Of a stretch of DNA of 64,000 bases, positions 34,795 to 44,721 are shown piece by piece. The position numbers and the translations under genes are program-made. Numbering within the stretch: the stretch's first letter is position 1; each line of letters starts with the position of its first letter. Origin of the DNA: CAWHNT01 sp963830775 (GTDB lineage: Bacteria > Pseudomonadota > Alphaproteobacteria > Geminicoccales > Geminicoccaceae); NCBI GenBank assembly GCA_963830775.1, contig CAWHNT010000037.1:1-64000 (forward strand). The letters run 5' to 3'. Under the pieces are notes generated by a model. It ran no database searches. It was not told where the DNA came from and worked only from the letters and a program-made list of their open reading frames with translations.

Positions 34795-35808
34795 TCAGGC
34801 GAAGGCTAGGTTGGCGGTCAACTCCGGCAGCTCCTTGCCGAAGCAGCGCTGATAATATTCGGCCACGATGTGGCGCTCGGCCTCGTCGCACTTGTTGAGG
34901 AAGGTGAGCCGGAACCCGAAGCCGAGGTCGTTGCCGAAGATCTCGGCGTTCTCGGCCCAGGTGATCACCGTGCGTGGCGACATGACCGTCGAGATGTCGC
35001 CGGCCATGAACCCGGTCCGGGTCAGGTCGGCAAGCGTCACCATGGACGAGACCTTCTTGCGCCCCTCGGGCGTGTCCCAGCCCGGGCACTTGGCAAGGAC
35101 GATCCGGACCTCGTCGTCGTGGCTCAGATAGTTGAGCTGGGTGACGATCGACCAGCGGTCCATCTGGCCCTGGTTGATCTGCTGCGTGCCGTGATAGAGG
35201 CCCGAGGTGTCGCCCAGGCCCACCGTGTTCGAGGTCGCGAACAGGCGGAAGGAGCGGTGCGCCCGCAGCACCCGGTTCTGGTCGAGCAGGGTCATCCGCC
35301 CCTGCGCCTCGAGCACGCGCTGGATGACGAACATCACGTCCGGCCGGCCGGCATCGTACTCGTCGAAGACCAGCGCCACCGGCCGCTGCAAGGACCAGGG
35401 CAGCAGCCCCTCGCGATACTCGGTGACCTGCTTGCCCTCGCGGAGCACGATCGCGTCCTTGCCGATCAGGTCGATCCGGCTGATGTGGCTGTCGAGGTTG
35501 ATGCGGATGCAGGGCCAGTTCAGCCGGGCCGCCACCTGCTCGATATGCGTCGATTTGCCCGTGCCGTGATAGCCCTGGATCATGACCCGGCGGTTGTGGG
35601 CGAAGCCGGCCAGGATCGCCACCGTCGTGTCGCGATCGAACTGGTAGGCGGGATCCACGTCCGGCACATACTCGGTGCGGCGGCTGAAGGCGCCGACCTG
35701 CAGGTCGGTGTCGATGCCGAAGGACTGGCGGACGCTGATCCGGAGATCCGGGTCCTCCGGCAGCTCCAGCAATTCCGTCGCGTCGCTCTCGGGTCCACTC
35801 AGATACAC
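34795..35808 (-). CDS. cobS: Cobaltochelatase subunit CobS
   Basis: The AAA+ ATPase partner of CobT, 337 residues from a GTG start at 35808, which follows GGAGAG by 7 bases; no ATG is available in frame and the frame upstream has no family similarity. Walker A is GYHGTGKSTH, Walker B VALVFDEYDAG, and sensor ATSNTVGLGDTSGLYHGT; the C-terminus ends LNKCDEAERHIVAEYYQRCF. These features match CobS closely. The 127 bases upstream contain no gene; the DnaJ-like gene often found before cobS is absent. Confidence 0.95.
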   Translation of the reverse strand: MYLSGPESDATELLELPEDPDLRISVRQSFGIDTDLQVGAFSRRTEYVPDVDPAYQFDRDTTVAILAGFAHNRRVMIQGYHGTGKSTHIEQVAARLNWPCIRINLDSHISRIDLIGKDAIVLREGKQVTEYREGLLPWSLQRPVALVFDEYDAGRPDVMFVIQRVLEAQGRMTLLDQNRVLRAHRSFRLFATSNTVGLGDTSGLYHGTQQINQGQMDRWSIVTQLNYLSHDDEVRIVLAKCPGWDTPEGRKKVSSMVTLADLTRTGFMAGDISTVMSPRTVITWAENAEIFGNDLGFGFRLTFLNKCDEAERHIVAEYYQRCFGKELPELTANLAFA

Positions 35809-35935
35809 GGTCAAGCTCTCCAGGGGCGCAAGCGCGGCCGTTATGCGGCGTCCGCACCCCGCGCGGCAACCCCCGGCAATGTGCCGGGCAGGTTGCGCAT
35901 ATAGGGGGGCGGGGCCGGGCCGCCCAGGCCAGGGC

Positions 35936-38900
35936 CTACTCGGCCGGTGCCGGCTGGGCCGCCTGCGCGGGCTTGGCCGCGGCCGCCCCGCCAAGGCGGG
36001 TGCCGAGCCAGCGGCACACCACGTAGAAGACCGGCGTGAACAGGAGCCCGAACAGCGTCACGCCCAGCATGCCCGAGAACACCGCCGTGCCCAGCGCCTG
36101 ACGCATCTCGGCCCCGGCCCCGCTCGCGATCACCAGCGGCACCACGCCCAGGATGAAGGCGAACGAGGTCATCAGGATCGGCCGCAGCCGGGTGCGGGCG
36201 GCGGCGATCGCGGCGTCGACCCGGCTCGCCCCCTGCTCCTCCGCCTGCTTCGCGAACTCGACGATCAGGATCGCGTTCTTGGCGGCGAGGCCGATCAGCA
36301 CCACGAGCCCGATCTGCACCAGGATGTTGTTGTCGAGCCCACGCAGCTGCACGCCGGTGATCGCGGCCAGGAGGCACATCGGCACGATCAGCACCACCGC
36401 CAGCGGCAGCATCCAGCTCTCGTATTGGGCGGCCAGGAACAGGAAGACGAAGATCACGGACGCGATGAAGACGTAGATCGCCGTGTTGCCGGCCAGCTTC
36501 TCCTGGTAGGCGAGCTCGGTCCAGGAATAGCTGAACCCGTCAGGCAGGACCTCGGCCGCAAGGCGCTCCAGGGCGGCGATCGCCTGGCCGGTCGAGTAGC
36601 CCGGCAGGGTGGCACCCTGCAGCTCGGCAGCCGGGTAGAGGTTGTTGTGCGGCACGCGGTAGGGGCCGGAGATGTCGCGGAAGGTGGCGACGGTGCCGAT
36701 CGGCACCATCTCGCCCGTGGTGCTGCGCGTCTTCAGGTTGGCGATGTCGCGCACCTCGCGCCGGAACTCGCCATCCGCCTGCACCTGGACCCGGTAGGTG
36801 CGGCCCAGATAGTTGAAGTCGTTGACGTAGGATGAGCCGAGATAGACGTTGAGCGTCTCGAAGACGTTCTGCACCGGCACGCCCAGCATCTCGGCCTTCA
36901 CCCGGTCGATGTCGGCATAGACCTTGGGCGTGCGGGTGTTGAAGAGCGTGAAGACCGAGGTCAGGCCCGGCTCCTGGTTGGCGCGGGCGAGAAGCTCGTT
37001 GGTGGCGGCCTCCAGCGCCTCGGGCCCGCGCCCGCGGCGGTCCTCGACATAGAGCTTGAAGCCGCCGCCGGTGCCGATCCCGCGCACGGGCGGCGGGTTG
37101 ATGACCAGGACCAGCGCCTCCTGCATCTGGCCCAGCTCGCGGCGCAGGTTGGCGATGATGTCCTGGGTCTTGAGCCCCTTCTCGACCCGCTCCTCGAACG
37201 GCAGCAGGGTGACGAAGACCGCACCGGCATTGGGTGCGTTGGTGAAGGTGGCACCGTCGAAGCCGGCGAAGCCCGCGGTGTGGGCCGTACCCTCGACCGA
37301 GAGCGCCCGCTTGGTCAGCTCGCGCACGACCTTATCGGTCCGCTCGAGCGAGGCGCCGGGCGGAAGCTGGATGGCGGTGATCAGGTAGCCCTGGTCCTGC
37401 TCGGGGATGAAGCCGGTGGGCGTGCGCTGGAACTGCCAGACCGCAAGCCCGATCAGGCCGCCATAGACGACCAGCACCAGCACGGACATCCGCACCAGCC
37501 GCCGGGTGAGCCCGCCATAGCCGAGGCTCAGCTTGTCGAAGAGCCAGTTGAAGCCGTTGAAGAAGGCCCGGATGGGGGCGGTGATGCGCGAGTGCTTCGG
37601 GTGCTCCTCGTGCGGCCGGAGCAGCAGGGCGCACAAGGCGGGCGAGAGGGTCAGCGAGACACAAGGCACGAGATCAGCGTCGAGGCCGCGATCGTCACCG
37701 CGAACTGGCGGTAGAACTGGCCCTGGATGCCGCTGATCAGCGCCGCCGGGATGAACACCGCCGACAGCACGAGGGCGATGGCGACCAGCGCCCCGCCGAC
37801 CTCGTCCATCGTCCGGTGCGCCGCCTCACGCGGTGCCAGGCCCTGGCGCAGGTTGCGCTCGACATTCTCGACCACGACGATGGCATCGTCGACGACGATG
37901 CCGATCGCCAGCACGAGGCCGAAGAGCGAGAGGTTGTTGAGGCTGAAGCCCAAGGCCGCCATGACGGCGAAGGTGCCGATCAGGGACACCGGGATGGCGA
38001 CGATCGGGATGACCGCCGCCCGCCAGGTCTGCAGGAAGAGGATGACGACGATCACGACCAGCGCCACGGCCTCGTAGATCGTCTTCAGCACCTCGTCGAC
38101 CGACTGCTGGATGAACTCGGTCGGGTTGTAGATGATGTCGTAGTCGAGGCCTGCGGGGAAGCTGCGCTTCAGCTCCTCCATCGTGCGCTTGACCTCGTCC
38201 GCCGTGGCCAGCGCGTTCGAGCCCGGGAGCTGGAAGATGCCGAGTGCCGTGGCCTGGCGGTCGTCGAGATAGGCGTTGCGCAGATAGTCCTGGGCGCCGA
38301 GCTCGACCCTGGCCACGTCGCGGATGCGGGTCACGCGGCCGTCGGCTGCCGTCTTGACGATGATGTTCGCGAACTGGCGGGGATCCTCCAGCCGCCCCTG
38401 GGTCTCGACATTGAGCTGGAAGGCGCCCGGATTGGGCACCGGCAGCTGGTTCAGGACACCCGAGGCCACCTGGACGTTCTGCGCCTCGATCGCGTTCACG
38501 ACGTCGGTGGCGGTGAGGCCGAGCTCGGCCATGCGCTGCGGGTCGAGCCAGACGCGCATCGAGTAGTCGCGCGCCCCGAACACCTGGATGTCGCCGACAC
38601 CCGTGAGGCGCGCCAGCACGTCCCTGATCTGCAAGGTGGCGTAGTTCGAGATGTAGAGCTGGTCGAGCGACCCGTCCGGCGAGTTGAGGTGGATCACCAT
38701 CATCAGGTCGGGCGAGTTCTTGCGGGTCGTGATCCCGCGCCGGCGCACCTCGTCCGGCAATTGCGGCTCGGCGATCGAGACCCGGTTCTGGACCAGGACC
38801 TGGGCCTCGTCGAGATCGGTGCCGAGCGCGAAGGTGATGGTGATCTGGACGTTGCCGTCGCCGGTGGCCTGGGAGACCATGTAGAGCATGTCTTCCACGC

Positions 38901-39117
38901 CGTTGATCTGCTGCTCCAAGGGCGTGGCGACGGTCTCGGCCACCACCTCGGCCGAAGCGCCGGGATAGCTGGCCGAGACCACGACCGTGGGCGGTGCCAC
39001 CTCCGGATACTGGGCCACCGGCAGGGTGAAGTAGGCGATGGCACCGATCAGGGTGATGACGATCGAGACGACGGCGGCGAAGATCGGCCGGTCGACGAAG
39101 ACGTGCGAGAAGCGCAT
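35936..39117 (-). pseudogene. RND efflux permease (HAE1/AcrB type), split by a 2-base duplication
   Basis: The first part (39117 to 37651; MRFSHVFVDRPIFAAVVSI...) and second part (LTLSPALCALLLRPH... to 35936) together form a typical AcrB-like pump of about 1060 residues, with LNNLSLFGLVLAIGIVVDDAIVVVENVERN and the second-half VLIGLAAKNAILIVEFAKQ proton-relay helices. The frame breaks at 37656-37659, where TC appears twice (GTGTCTCGCTG for expected GTGTCGCTG). As written, two half-pumps would result, which are not expected to work. It follows its adaptor gene by 29 bases. Sequencing error is possible. Confidence 0.88.
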
Positions 39118-39146
39118 GGGGTCTGGTCCGGAAGCCGGAGGCGGCG

Positions 39147-40316
39147 TCAGCTGGCGCTGTCGGCGAGAGCAGGCTCGGGCTCGATCTTGCCCTCCTCCGC
39201 CTTGACCTTGGTGCCCGGGCGGGCACGGATCAGGCCGTTGATGACCACCCGGTCGGTCCGCTCGATCCCGGCGCGCACGATCCGCAGGCCCCCCGGCTGG
39301 GTCGGGCCAGGGCGCACGATCTTCGGCACCACCGTGCCGTCCTCGGCCACCGTGAGCAGCATCTTGCGCGACTGGTCGGTGACGATGGCGGCATCGGGAA
39401 CCAGGAGCGCGTCGTACTCGTGCGAGCCCGGGATGCGGACGCGCCCGAACTGGCCCGGCGTGATCAGGCCATCCCCGTTGGGAAAGATGGCCCGGCCGCG
39501 GATGGTGCCGCTGCCCGCGTCGACGACGTTGTCGACGAAGTTCATCGTCCCCTGGTGCGGCCAGCCCTCCTCGTCGACGAGATGCGCATCCACGATCGTC
39601 TCGCGGTTGCGGGTCGACGGCAGCCGGCCCTCCTGCTCGGCCCGCTGGTAGGCCAGGAAGTCCGCCTCGGACATGTCGAAGACGAGATAGACCGGGTCGA
39701 GCTGGACGATGGTCGTGAGCAGCGTCTGCTCGCTCACCAGATCGCCGACATCGATCCGCCGGTCCGAGACCCGCCCCTTGAAGGGGGCGGTGACCTTGGT
39801 GAACTCGAGATTGAGCTCGGCCTGGCGGAGCTGGGCCTGGAACGAGGCCAGCGTGGCCTGGGCGGCCTTGAGCTCGGCGTTACGCTGGTCCAGCGTTGAC
39901 TTGGCCGCGGCCGAGGTGGTCACGAGCTGCTGCGTGCGGCCCTGCTCCAGCTCGGCCAGCCGGAGCTGCGCCTGGGCCTGCTCGACCTGGGCCCGCGCCT
40001 GATCGGCAGTCGCCTCGTAGGGACGCGGGTCGATGGCGAAGAGAACCTGGCCCTGCTCGACGGTGTCGCCGTCCTTGAACCCGATCTCCTGCAGGTAGCC
40101 CGCGACCCGCGCATGGATCTCGACCTGCTGCACGGGCTCGTACCGCCCGGTATACTCGTCCCACTCGGTGAGCTTGCGCACCAGCGGGGTCGCCACCGTC
40201 ACCGAAGGAGGAGCTGCCGCAGGCTGCTGTGCCCGGGCAGCACCGTCACTGCCGTCGTCACAGGCCGCAAGCGCCAGCGTCAGGAACGCCAGTGCCGCCG
40301 TCGCAAGCGAGCGCAT
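39147..40316 (-). CDS. RND efflux periplasmic adaptor (membrane fusion lipoprotein)
   Basis: A 389-residue MexA/AcrA-type adaptor. The lipobox ALAAC places a lipidated Cys19 at the mature N-terminus. Lipoyl-like halves (VEIHARVAGYLQEIGFKDGDTVEQGQVLFAIDPRPYEA and FTKVTAPFKGRVSDRRIDVGDLV) flank a coiled-coil hairpin (about 95-165, rich in Ala/Gln/Leu), then beta-barrel and membrane-proximal domains. It would bridge the permease to an outer-membrane channel, which is not encoded here. It is first in the two-gene efflux operon. Confidence 0.94.
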   Translation of the reverse strand: MRSLATAALAFLTLALAACDDGSDGAARAQQPAAAPPSVTVATPLVRKLTEWDEYTGRYEPVQQVEIHARVAGYLQEIGFKDGDTVEQGQVLFAIDPRPYEATADQARAQVEQAQAQLRLAELEQGRTQQLVTTSAAAKSTLDQRNAELKAAQATLASFQAQLRQAELNLEFTKVTAPFKGRVSDRRIDVGDLVSEQTLLTTIVQLDPVYLVFDMSEADFLAYQRAEQEGRLPSTRNRETIVDAHLVDEEGWPHQGTMNFVDNVVDAGSGTIRGRAIFPNGDGLITPGQFGRVRIPGSHEYDALLVPDAAIVTDQSRKMLLTVAEDGTVVPKIVRPGPTQPGGLRIVRAGIERTDRVVINGLIRARPGTKVKAEEGKIEPEPALADSAS

Positions 40317-40571
40317 CCTACCCGCCCACCTGCGGCTGGAGCCAAGCCGAGCCCCGCCCATTCACGTTCCGATGAGGCTGCCTGGGCTGGAGCCCGCGAC
40401 CGGCCGAGCGCGGCAGGACCAGCATCGCTGCTCCTGCCTGAACCTTGCCGACGACAACGATGCGCGCCCGGTGCATGGGTTCCACTCCCTATGCCTTGCC
40501 GGTCGCGAGGCGTCAGCGGCCGGCCGTGCCAGTACGTAGGCAGTGCTGCAGCACGAAAAAGGCCCGCCAGC
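40317..40571. other. Intergenic region
   Basis: The 255 bases between the Ldh2 gene and the efflux adaptor hold no convincing gene. It should contain the promoter of the efflux operon; no TetR-like regulator gene or clear operator palindrome is visible. Confidence 0.4.
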
Positions 40572-41630
40572 TCAGCCCAGCGGACGCGGCAGCCCTGCGC
40601 CGAGCTTGCGGGCCCAGGGCTCGAGCCCCGGCAGGATCGAGGGATAGAGTGCGACTCCCTCGGCCAGCGCCCGCCGCCGGCGTGCCAGCGCCGCCTCACC
40701 CGGCAGGCGCACGGGCTCGAAGCCCGGCCGCGGCGGCGACCGGCGGCAGAGCTCGGCGATGTGGCCGGTCTGGCGCGTGAACGCCCCGGCCCCGCCGAAC
40801 GCCTCGGGATCGAAGGCCTGGACGAAGACCGAGGCACCCCACCCGGTCGGCGCCTCGGCCCGGCCGAACCCGCCCAGACCCTGGGTCAGGGACTCGATCA
40901 TCAAGGCGAGGCCATAGCCCTTGTGCCCATGGTCGGCGCCGCCGGTCGGCAGGATGGTGCCCTCGGGGTCGGCAAAGAGCACCGCCGGGTCGTCGGTAGG
41001 ATTGCCTTGCGCGTCCAGCAGCCAGGGATGGGCGAACCGCTTGCCCTCCTTGGCGAGCCTGGCGCTCATGCCGTTGGTGGTGATGGAAGCACTGGTGTCG
41101 ATCAGGATCGGATCGCCGTCGGTAGGGATGCCGATAGCGATGGGATCGGGCGTGAACACCGCCTTCGTCCCCCCGAACGGCGCCACGCTGGCGACCGAGG
41201 GATCCGAGCTGGTCACGATCACCATCCGGCCCTTGGCCGTCGCCCGCGTCAGGAAGGTGGCGAGGCACGCAATATGGTGCCCGTTCCGCACCACCACGCT
41301 CCCGATCCCGAACCGCTCCGACCGCGCCACCGCCTCGTCGACGGCACTCGCCGTGAGCCACACACCCGAGAGCCGCCTGCCGTCCCAGGTGAGGCACGCC
41401 CCCTTGTCGCGCACGACCAGGGGCTCGCCCTGCACCTCCATCTGCCCCTTCTCGATATCCCCGAGATAGGCGCCGGCCAGGGCCAGCCCGTGTGTCGTGT
41501 GCCCCATGAGGTCGGCCTCGACCAGAAGCTCGCCAATGACGCGGGCGCGCTCGGCAGGCGTCCCGGCCGCCGCGAACAGGGCCGATGCGAACTCGACCAG
41601 ATCCCCAGCGGCGTAACGAGCCTCCGCCAT
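40572..41630 (-). CDS. Ldh2-family malate/L-lactate-type dehydrogenase
   Basis: A 352-residue NAD(P)-dependent oxidoreductase of the Ldh_2 (YlbC/AllD/DlgD) family, distinct from Rossmann dehydrogenases. Landmarks are VEADLMGHTTHGLALAG, VVVRNGHHIACLATF, TSSDPSVASVAPFGG, FTPDPIAIGIPTDG and GGADHGHKGYGLALMIE. Members reduce 2-keto acids, such as ureidoglycolate, diketogulonate or delta-1-piperideine-2-carboxylate, so the substrate is open. It is complete and stands alone at the edge of the insertion-sequence zone that begins at 41.7 kb. Confidence 0.88.
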   Translation of the reverse strand: MAEARYAAGDLVEFASALFAAAGTPAERARVIGELLVEADLMGHTTHGLALAGAYLGDIEKGQMEVQGEPLVVRDKGACLTWDGRRLSGVWLTASAVDEAVARSERFGIGSVVVRNGHHIACLATFLTRATAKGRMVIVTSSDPSVASVAPFGGTKAVFTPDPIAIGIPTDGDPILIDTSASITTNGMSARLAKEGKRFAHPWLLDAQGNPTDDPAVLFADPEGTILPTGGADHGHKGYGLALMIESLTQGLGGFGRAEAPTGWGASVFVQAFDPEAFGGAGAFTRQTGHIAELCRRSPPRPGFEPVRLPGEAALARRRRALAEGVALYPSILPGLEPWARKLGAGLPRPLG

Positions 41631-41929
41631 TCGTGCCTCCCAAGCGAGCCGTGTGCGAACCGTCTACGATGGGTAGCGGCCGGGCGCTAGCGCAAGAGAC
41701 TGCATCAGTCACGAGAGGTCCTGCGCCGATCGATGCAGCCTGATACCTCACAGCAACGCTGGGTTCATTGCAGAAGCGTAAAGTCACTCGACTTCTACCA
41801 TAAGTTGACGGCAGCCAGCTTCTGGCTCATAGAGAACTCGAACAGCAGGCCAGAGCAGGCGTTGGCGCCAAAGCCGCCAACCGCAGACCTTTTCTCATCC
41901 CTACCCTATTCAGAGCAGGTCCAAATCAT

Positions 41930-42176
41930 ATGGTGGAACATCGCTTCGGCGGACATTGGACCGAGATAAAGCTGGATATGCTTCATCGTTATCTCAGGTT
42001 TTATATGACTGCTCTCAAGCAGAAACCGTTTGGCAAGATCTACATCGATGCATTCGCGGGGACAGGCTTCCGCTCCGTTAAGGAAGCGCCGGTGGGGTTT
42101 CTGGAAAGCGAAGCCAGCAACTGTCCCTGCCGGCTCCGCTCGGTTATCGCTGGAGGTAGATCCACCCTTGGATCGA
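41930..42176 (+). pseudogene. TcmP-like protein, 5' fragment
   Basis: The fragment encodes MVEHRFGGHWTEIKLDMLHR and KIYIDAFAGTGFR, the N-terminal methyltransferase-like part of three-Cys-motif partner (TcmP) proteins. A further frame slip near 42120-42130 moves the gene into the frame that reads AGSARLSLEVDPPLDR, just before the insertion at 42177. Upstream, 41733-41929 contains ADLFSSLPYSEQVQ in another frame, which probably belongs to the same gene and is separated by a 2-base repeat of AT near 41929. The DNA here is much richer in A+T than the core genome. The 3' part lies at 43194-43493. Confidence 0.72.
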
Positions 42177-43193
42177 GTAGCCTGGAGAAGCAGCAACTTT
42201 GCTCTATCTGCTCAGCGAGTTAGATTTCGCTGGGAGGTGGGTATGGCGGGAAAGCTGGCGTCGCAGGTGCGGGGCTTGAGCGAGGCGCAGTTCCGCGAGG
42301 CTGACGGGACCGAGGAGCAGTGCCGGGCGGTGTGGAGAAGCTGCGCTGGCCGGCTGGCTTCGTCTGCCCGGTCTGCGGTGGCTGTGAGGGCACGCGATTG
42401 AGCACGCGGCCGAAGATCCAGTGCCGGGCCTGCCGGCATCAAGTCTCGCTCACCGCCGGCACCATCTTCCACGCCACCAAGCTGCCGCTGACCAGCTGGT
42501 TCCTGGCGATGTGGCTGATCACGACCGCCAAGAACGGGATCAGCTCGGTCGAGCTCGGGCGCCGGCTCGGGATCAAGCAGACCAACGCCTGGGCCATGAA
42601 GCAGAAGATCGTGGCGGTGATGGCCGGGCGCGAGGACAAGAGGCGGCTGGATGGCCGGGTCGAGATGGATGACGTCTATCTGGGCGGGCATCGGCCGGGG
42701 AAGCGGGGCCGTGGCGCAGCCGGCAAGCAGCCCTTCGTGGCGCCGTATCGATCTGTGAGACCGCCGCCCACGCAAGATCAAGCTCTTGCCGGTCAAGGGC
42801 TTCCGCAAGAAGGAGGTCAAGAAGCTTGTGGCCAAGCACCTGGCTTCGACCAGCCGGCTCGTGACCGATGGGCTGCGCTGCTGGACCGCCGCGGCCGAGG
42901 CCGGGCTGGAGCACACCGTGATCGTCACCGGCAGCGGCAAACGGGCCGCCCAAGGTCACCGATCAAGTGGGTCAACACCAGCCTGGGCAACGTCGAGGCC
43001 GCGATCACCGGCACGTACCGTCACGTCAGCCCCGAGCATGCCGGCCGTTATCTCGCCAGCTTCGCCTGGCGCTTCAACCGCCGCTTCCAGCTCACCAGCC
43101 TGATCCCGCGCCTCGTCCACAGCGCCGTCAGGACCGCCCCGCTGCCTTACCACGAGCTCGTCACCAGCTGACGATGCAGGCTACTCAGGCTAC
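42177..43193 (+). mobile_element. IS1595-family (ISXO2-like) element, decayed
   Basis: The ends GTAGCCTG (42177) and CAGGCTAC (to 43193) are inverted copies, and similarity continues inward. The transposase (about 42243-43171) is recognisable in pieces: a zinc ribbon (CPVCGGCEG...CRAC), ISSVELGRRLGIKQTNAWAMKQK, VEMDDVYLGGHRPGKRGRGAAGKQPFVA, VKGFRKKEVKKL, VTDGLRCW, WVNTSLGNVEAAITGTYRHVS. Frameshifts near 42320, 42755 and 42955 inactivate it. It splits the TcmP-like gene exactly between DPPLDR and YIFIEKN; no clear 8-base target duplication remains. Confidence 0.82.
42243..43171 (+). pseudogene. IS1595-family transposase, frameshifted
   Basis: This is the transposase remnant inside the element at 42177-43193. 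It starts MAGKLASQVRGLSEAQFREADGTEEQC and ends HSAVRTAPLPYHELVTS, with at least three frame changes. It is similar in layout to the intact transposase at 58020-58967 (shared GKRGRGAAGKQPFVA, VKGFRKKE, ITGTYRHVS versus IAGTYHHVS), but clearly diverged, so the two are separate elements rather than recent copies. Confidence 0.8.
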
Positions 43194-43493
43194 ATTTTCA
43201 TCGAGAAGAACAGAAAGCGCTTCGCTGAACTGCAGAATCTAGCAAGCTCAGACCGGGCCTTGCAGATCGGATGCATTTTCGTTGTGGGGATGCGAACCAT
43301 GAACTCCGGGCTCTATGCGAGGAAGATCGACTGGGCGCGGAACAGGGCCGTTGTCTTCCTCGACCCATATGGCATGCAAACTGACTGGGGTACGCTCCAG
43401 GTTCTCGCAGCAACAAAAGCCGTAGATCTCTGGTATTTCGTTCCTACCGGTATGGGGCTGGCCCGGCTCATGCCTAGTGCAATCCCACGGTAG
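43194..43493 (+). pseudogene. TcmP-like protein, 3' fragment
   Basis: In one open frame the segment reads IFIEKNRKRFAELQNLAS, then RAVVFLDPYGMQTDWGTLQVLAATKAVDLWYFVPTGMGLARLM, the central conserved part of TcmP proteins (DPYGMQ is diagnostic). The stop TAG at 43491 is created by the left end of the next insertion (IS630). The normal C-terminus is missing. The family is found in mobile and defence-rich regions with a partner carrying a three-cysteine motif, which I do not find here. Confidence 0.72.
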
Positions 43494-44606
43494 CTCTTGT
43501 GCGATGGCATTGCGGGCCGCATCTGATCGGGATGCACCCACCGATCTTCGTTCGTGAGCTGGGCGGCGCGGAGCGCGCCCAGCTCGACGCCGGCCTGCGT
43601 TCCCCAAGCGCGTTCACCGTGCGGCGTGCCCAGATCGTGCGGCTGAGCGCGGCAGGGCGCCCGCCGCGGGCTATTGCGCAGGGCTTGTGCTGCGCGGTGC
43701 AGACCGTGCGCAACGCCATCCGCGCCTTCAACGCCCGCGGCCTTGCGGCCCTGACCGCCGGTTCCCCGCGGCCCAAGAGCGCCGCCCCGGTGCTGGATGG
43801 AGCCAAGCTGGAGCAGCTGCGCGGTCTCCTGCACCAGCCGCCACGCGCCTTCGGCCATGCCAGGAGCACCTGGACGCTCACCCTGCTGGCGCAGGTCGAG
43901 CACAAGCAGGGGCTGAGGCGACCGTCCTGTCGGACGAGACGATCCGGCGGGCGTTGGCGCGGCTGGAGGTGGGCTGGAAGCGCGCCAAGCGCTGGCTCAT
44001 CGGCATCGATCACGACTACGCGCGTAAAAAAGTCGCCGCGACCGCCTGATCCGGCGGGTGCAAAGCCGGCCGGGCTGGGCGCTCGGCTTCCAGGACGAGG
44101 TCTGGTTCTCCCGCCTGGCGCAGCCGGCGCTGCATGCCTGGACGGCGGGCGAGCCCCTGCGCATTGGCCTGCACCCCGTGGATCGAGCAGATCCTGAGAC
44201 CGTAAGCCCTCGGCCTGCTACGGCCTGTCGCTCCCTGCACGTAGAGCTGATCCTGTACGCTTCGTGAATCGGGCGCAAGATCGCCGGTGACCTGCGCCTT
44301 CCTCGCCTGGGCCGCCGAGCAGCTCGCGGCCGAGGGCGTCCGGGTCTTGGCGCTGATCTGGGACAACGCCTCCTGGCAATAGCCGCGAATTGGGGATGGT
44401 CAGAGGCACTAATCGGAGGTAAGCGGTCGGCCACCAGTGCTGCCTTGGTCAGCCGATGCCGATCCGAAGCCCGTGGCTCAACCCGATCGAGAAATCGGTC
44501 CCCGGCAAGAGGCGATCGTCGAGCCGGCGCGCAAGCTCACCCCCGCCGAGCTCGCAGCGGCTCTGCCGCCGTAGCAATGTCGTTGCCACCGCTCGAACAA
44601 CAGCTC
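43491..44606 (+). mobile_element. IS630-family element, decayed
   Basis: A second insertion directly after the TcmP fragment. The left end starts at TA (43491); an imperfect inverted match lies near 44580-44606. The transposase is in pieces: helix-turn-helix part LSAAGRPPRAIAQGLCCAVQTVRNAIRAFNARGLAALTAGSPRPKS, then RRALARLEVGWKRAKRWLI, then GFQDEVWFSRLAQPALHAW (first DDE aspartate region), then VLALIWDNASW (second aspartate), then SPWLNPIE-like PWLNPIEKS (glutamate region). Several stops and frameshifts make it inactive. The limits are approximate. Confidence 0.75.
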
Positions 44607-44721
44607 CTTGAAATGGAAGTCGTCGTCCGGACAGTTGAACCGGCCAGGATGAGGTCGTTGCGCCTCGCCATAATGGCTGATCGTCGCCTCTATCTCCGAC
44701 GATATAAATCACTTGCAATAG

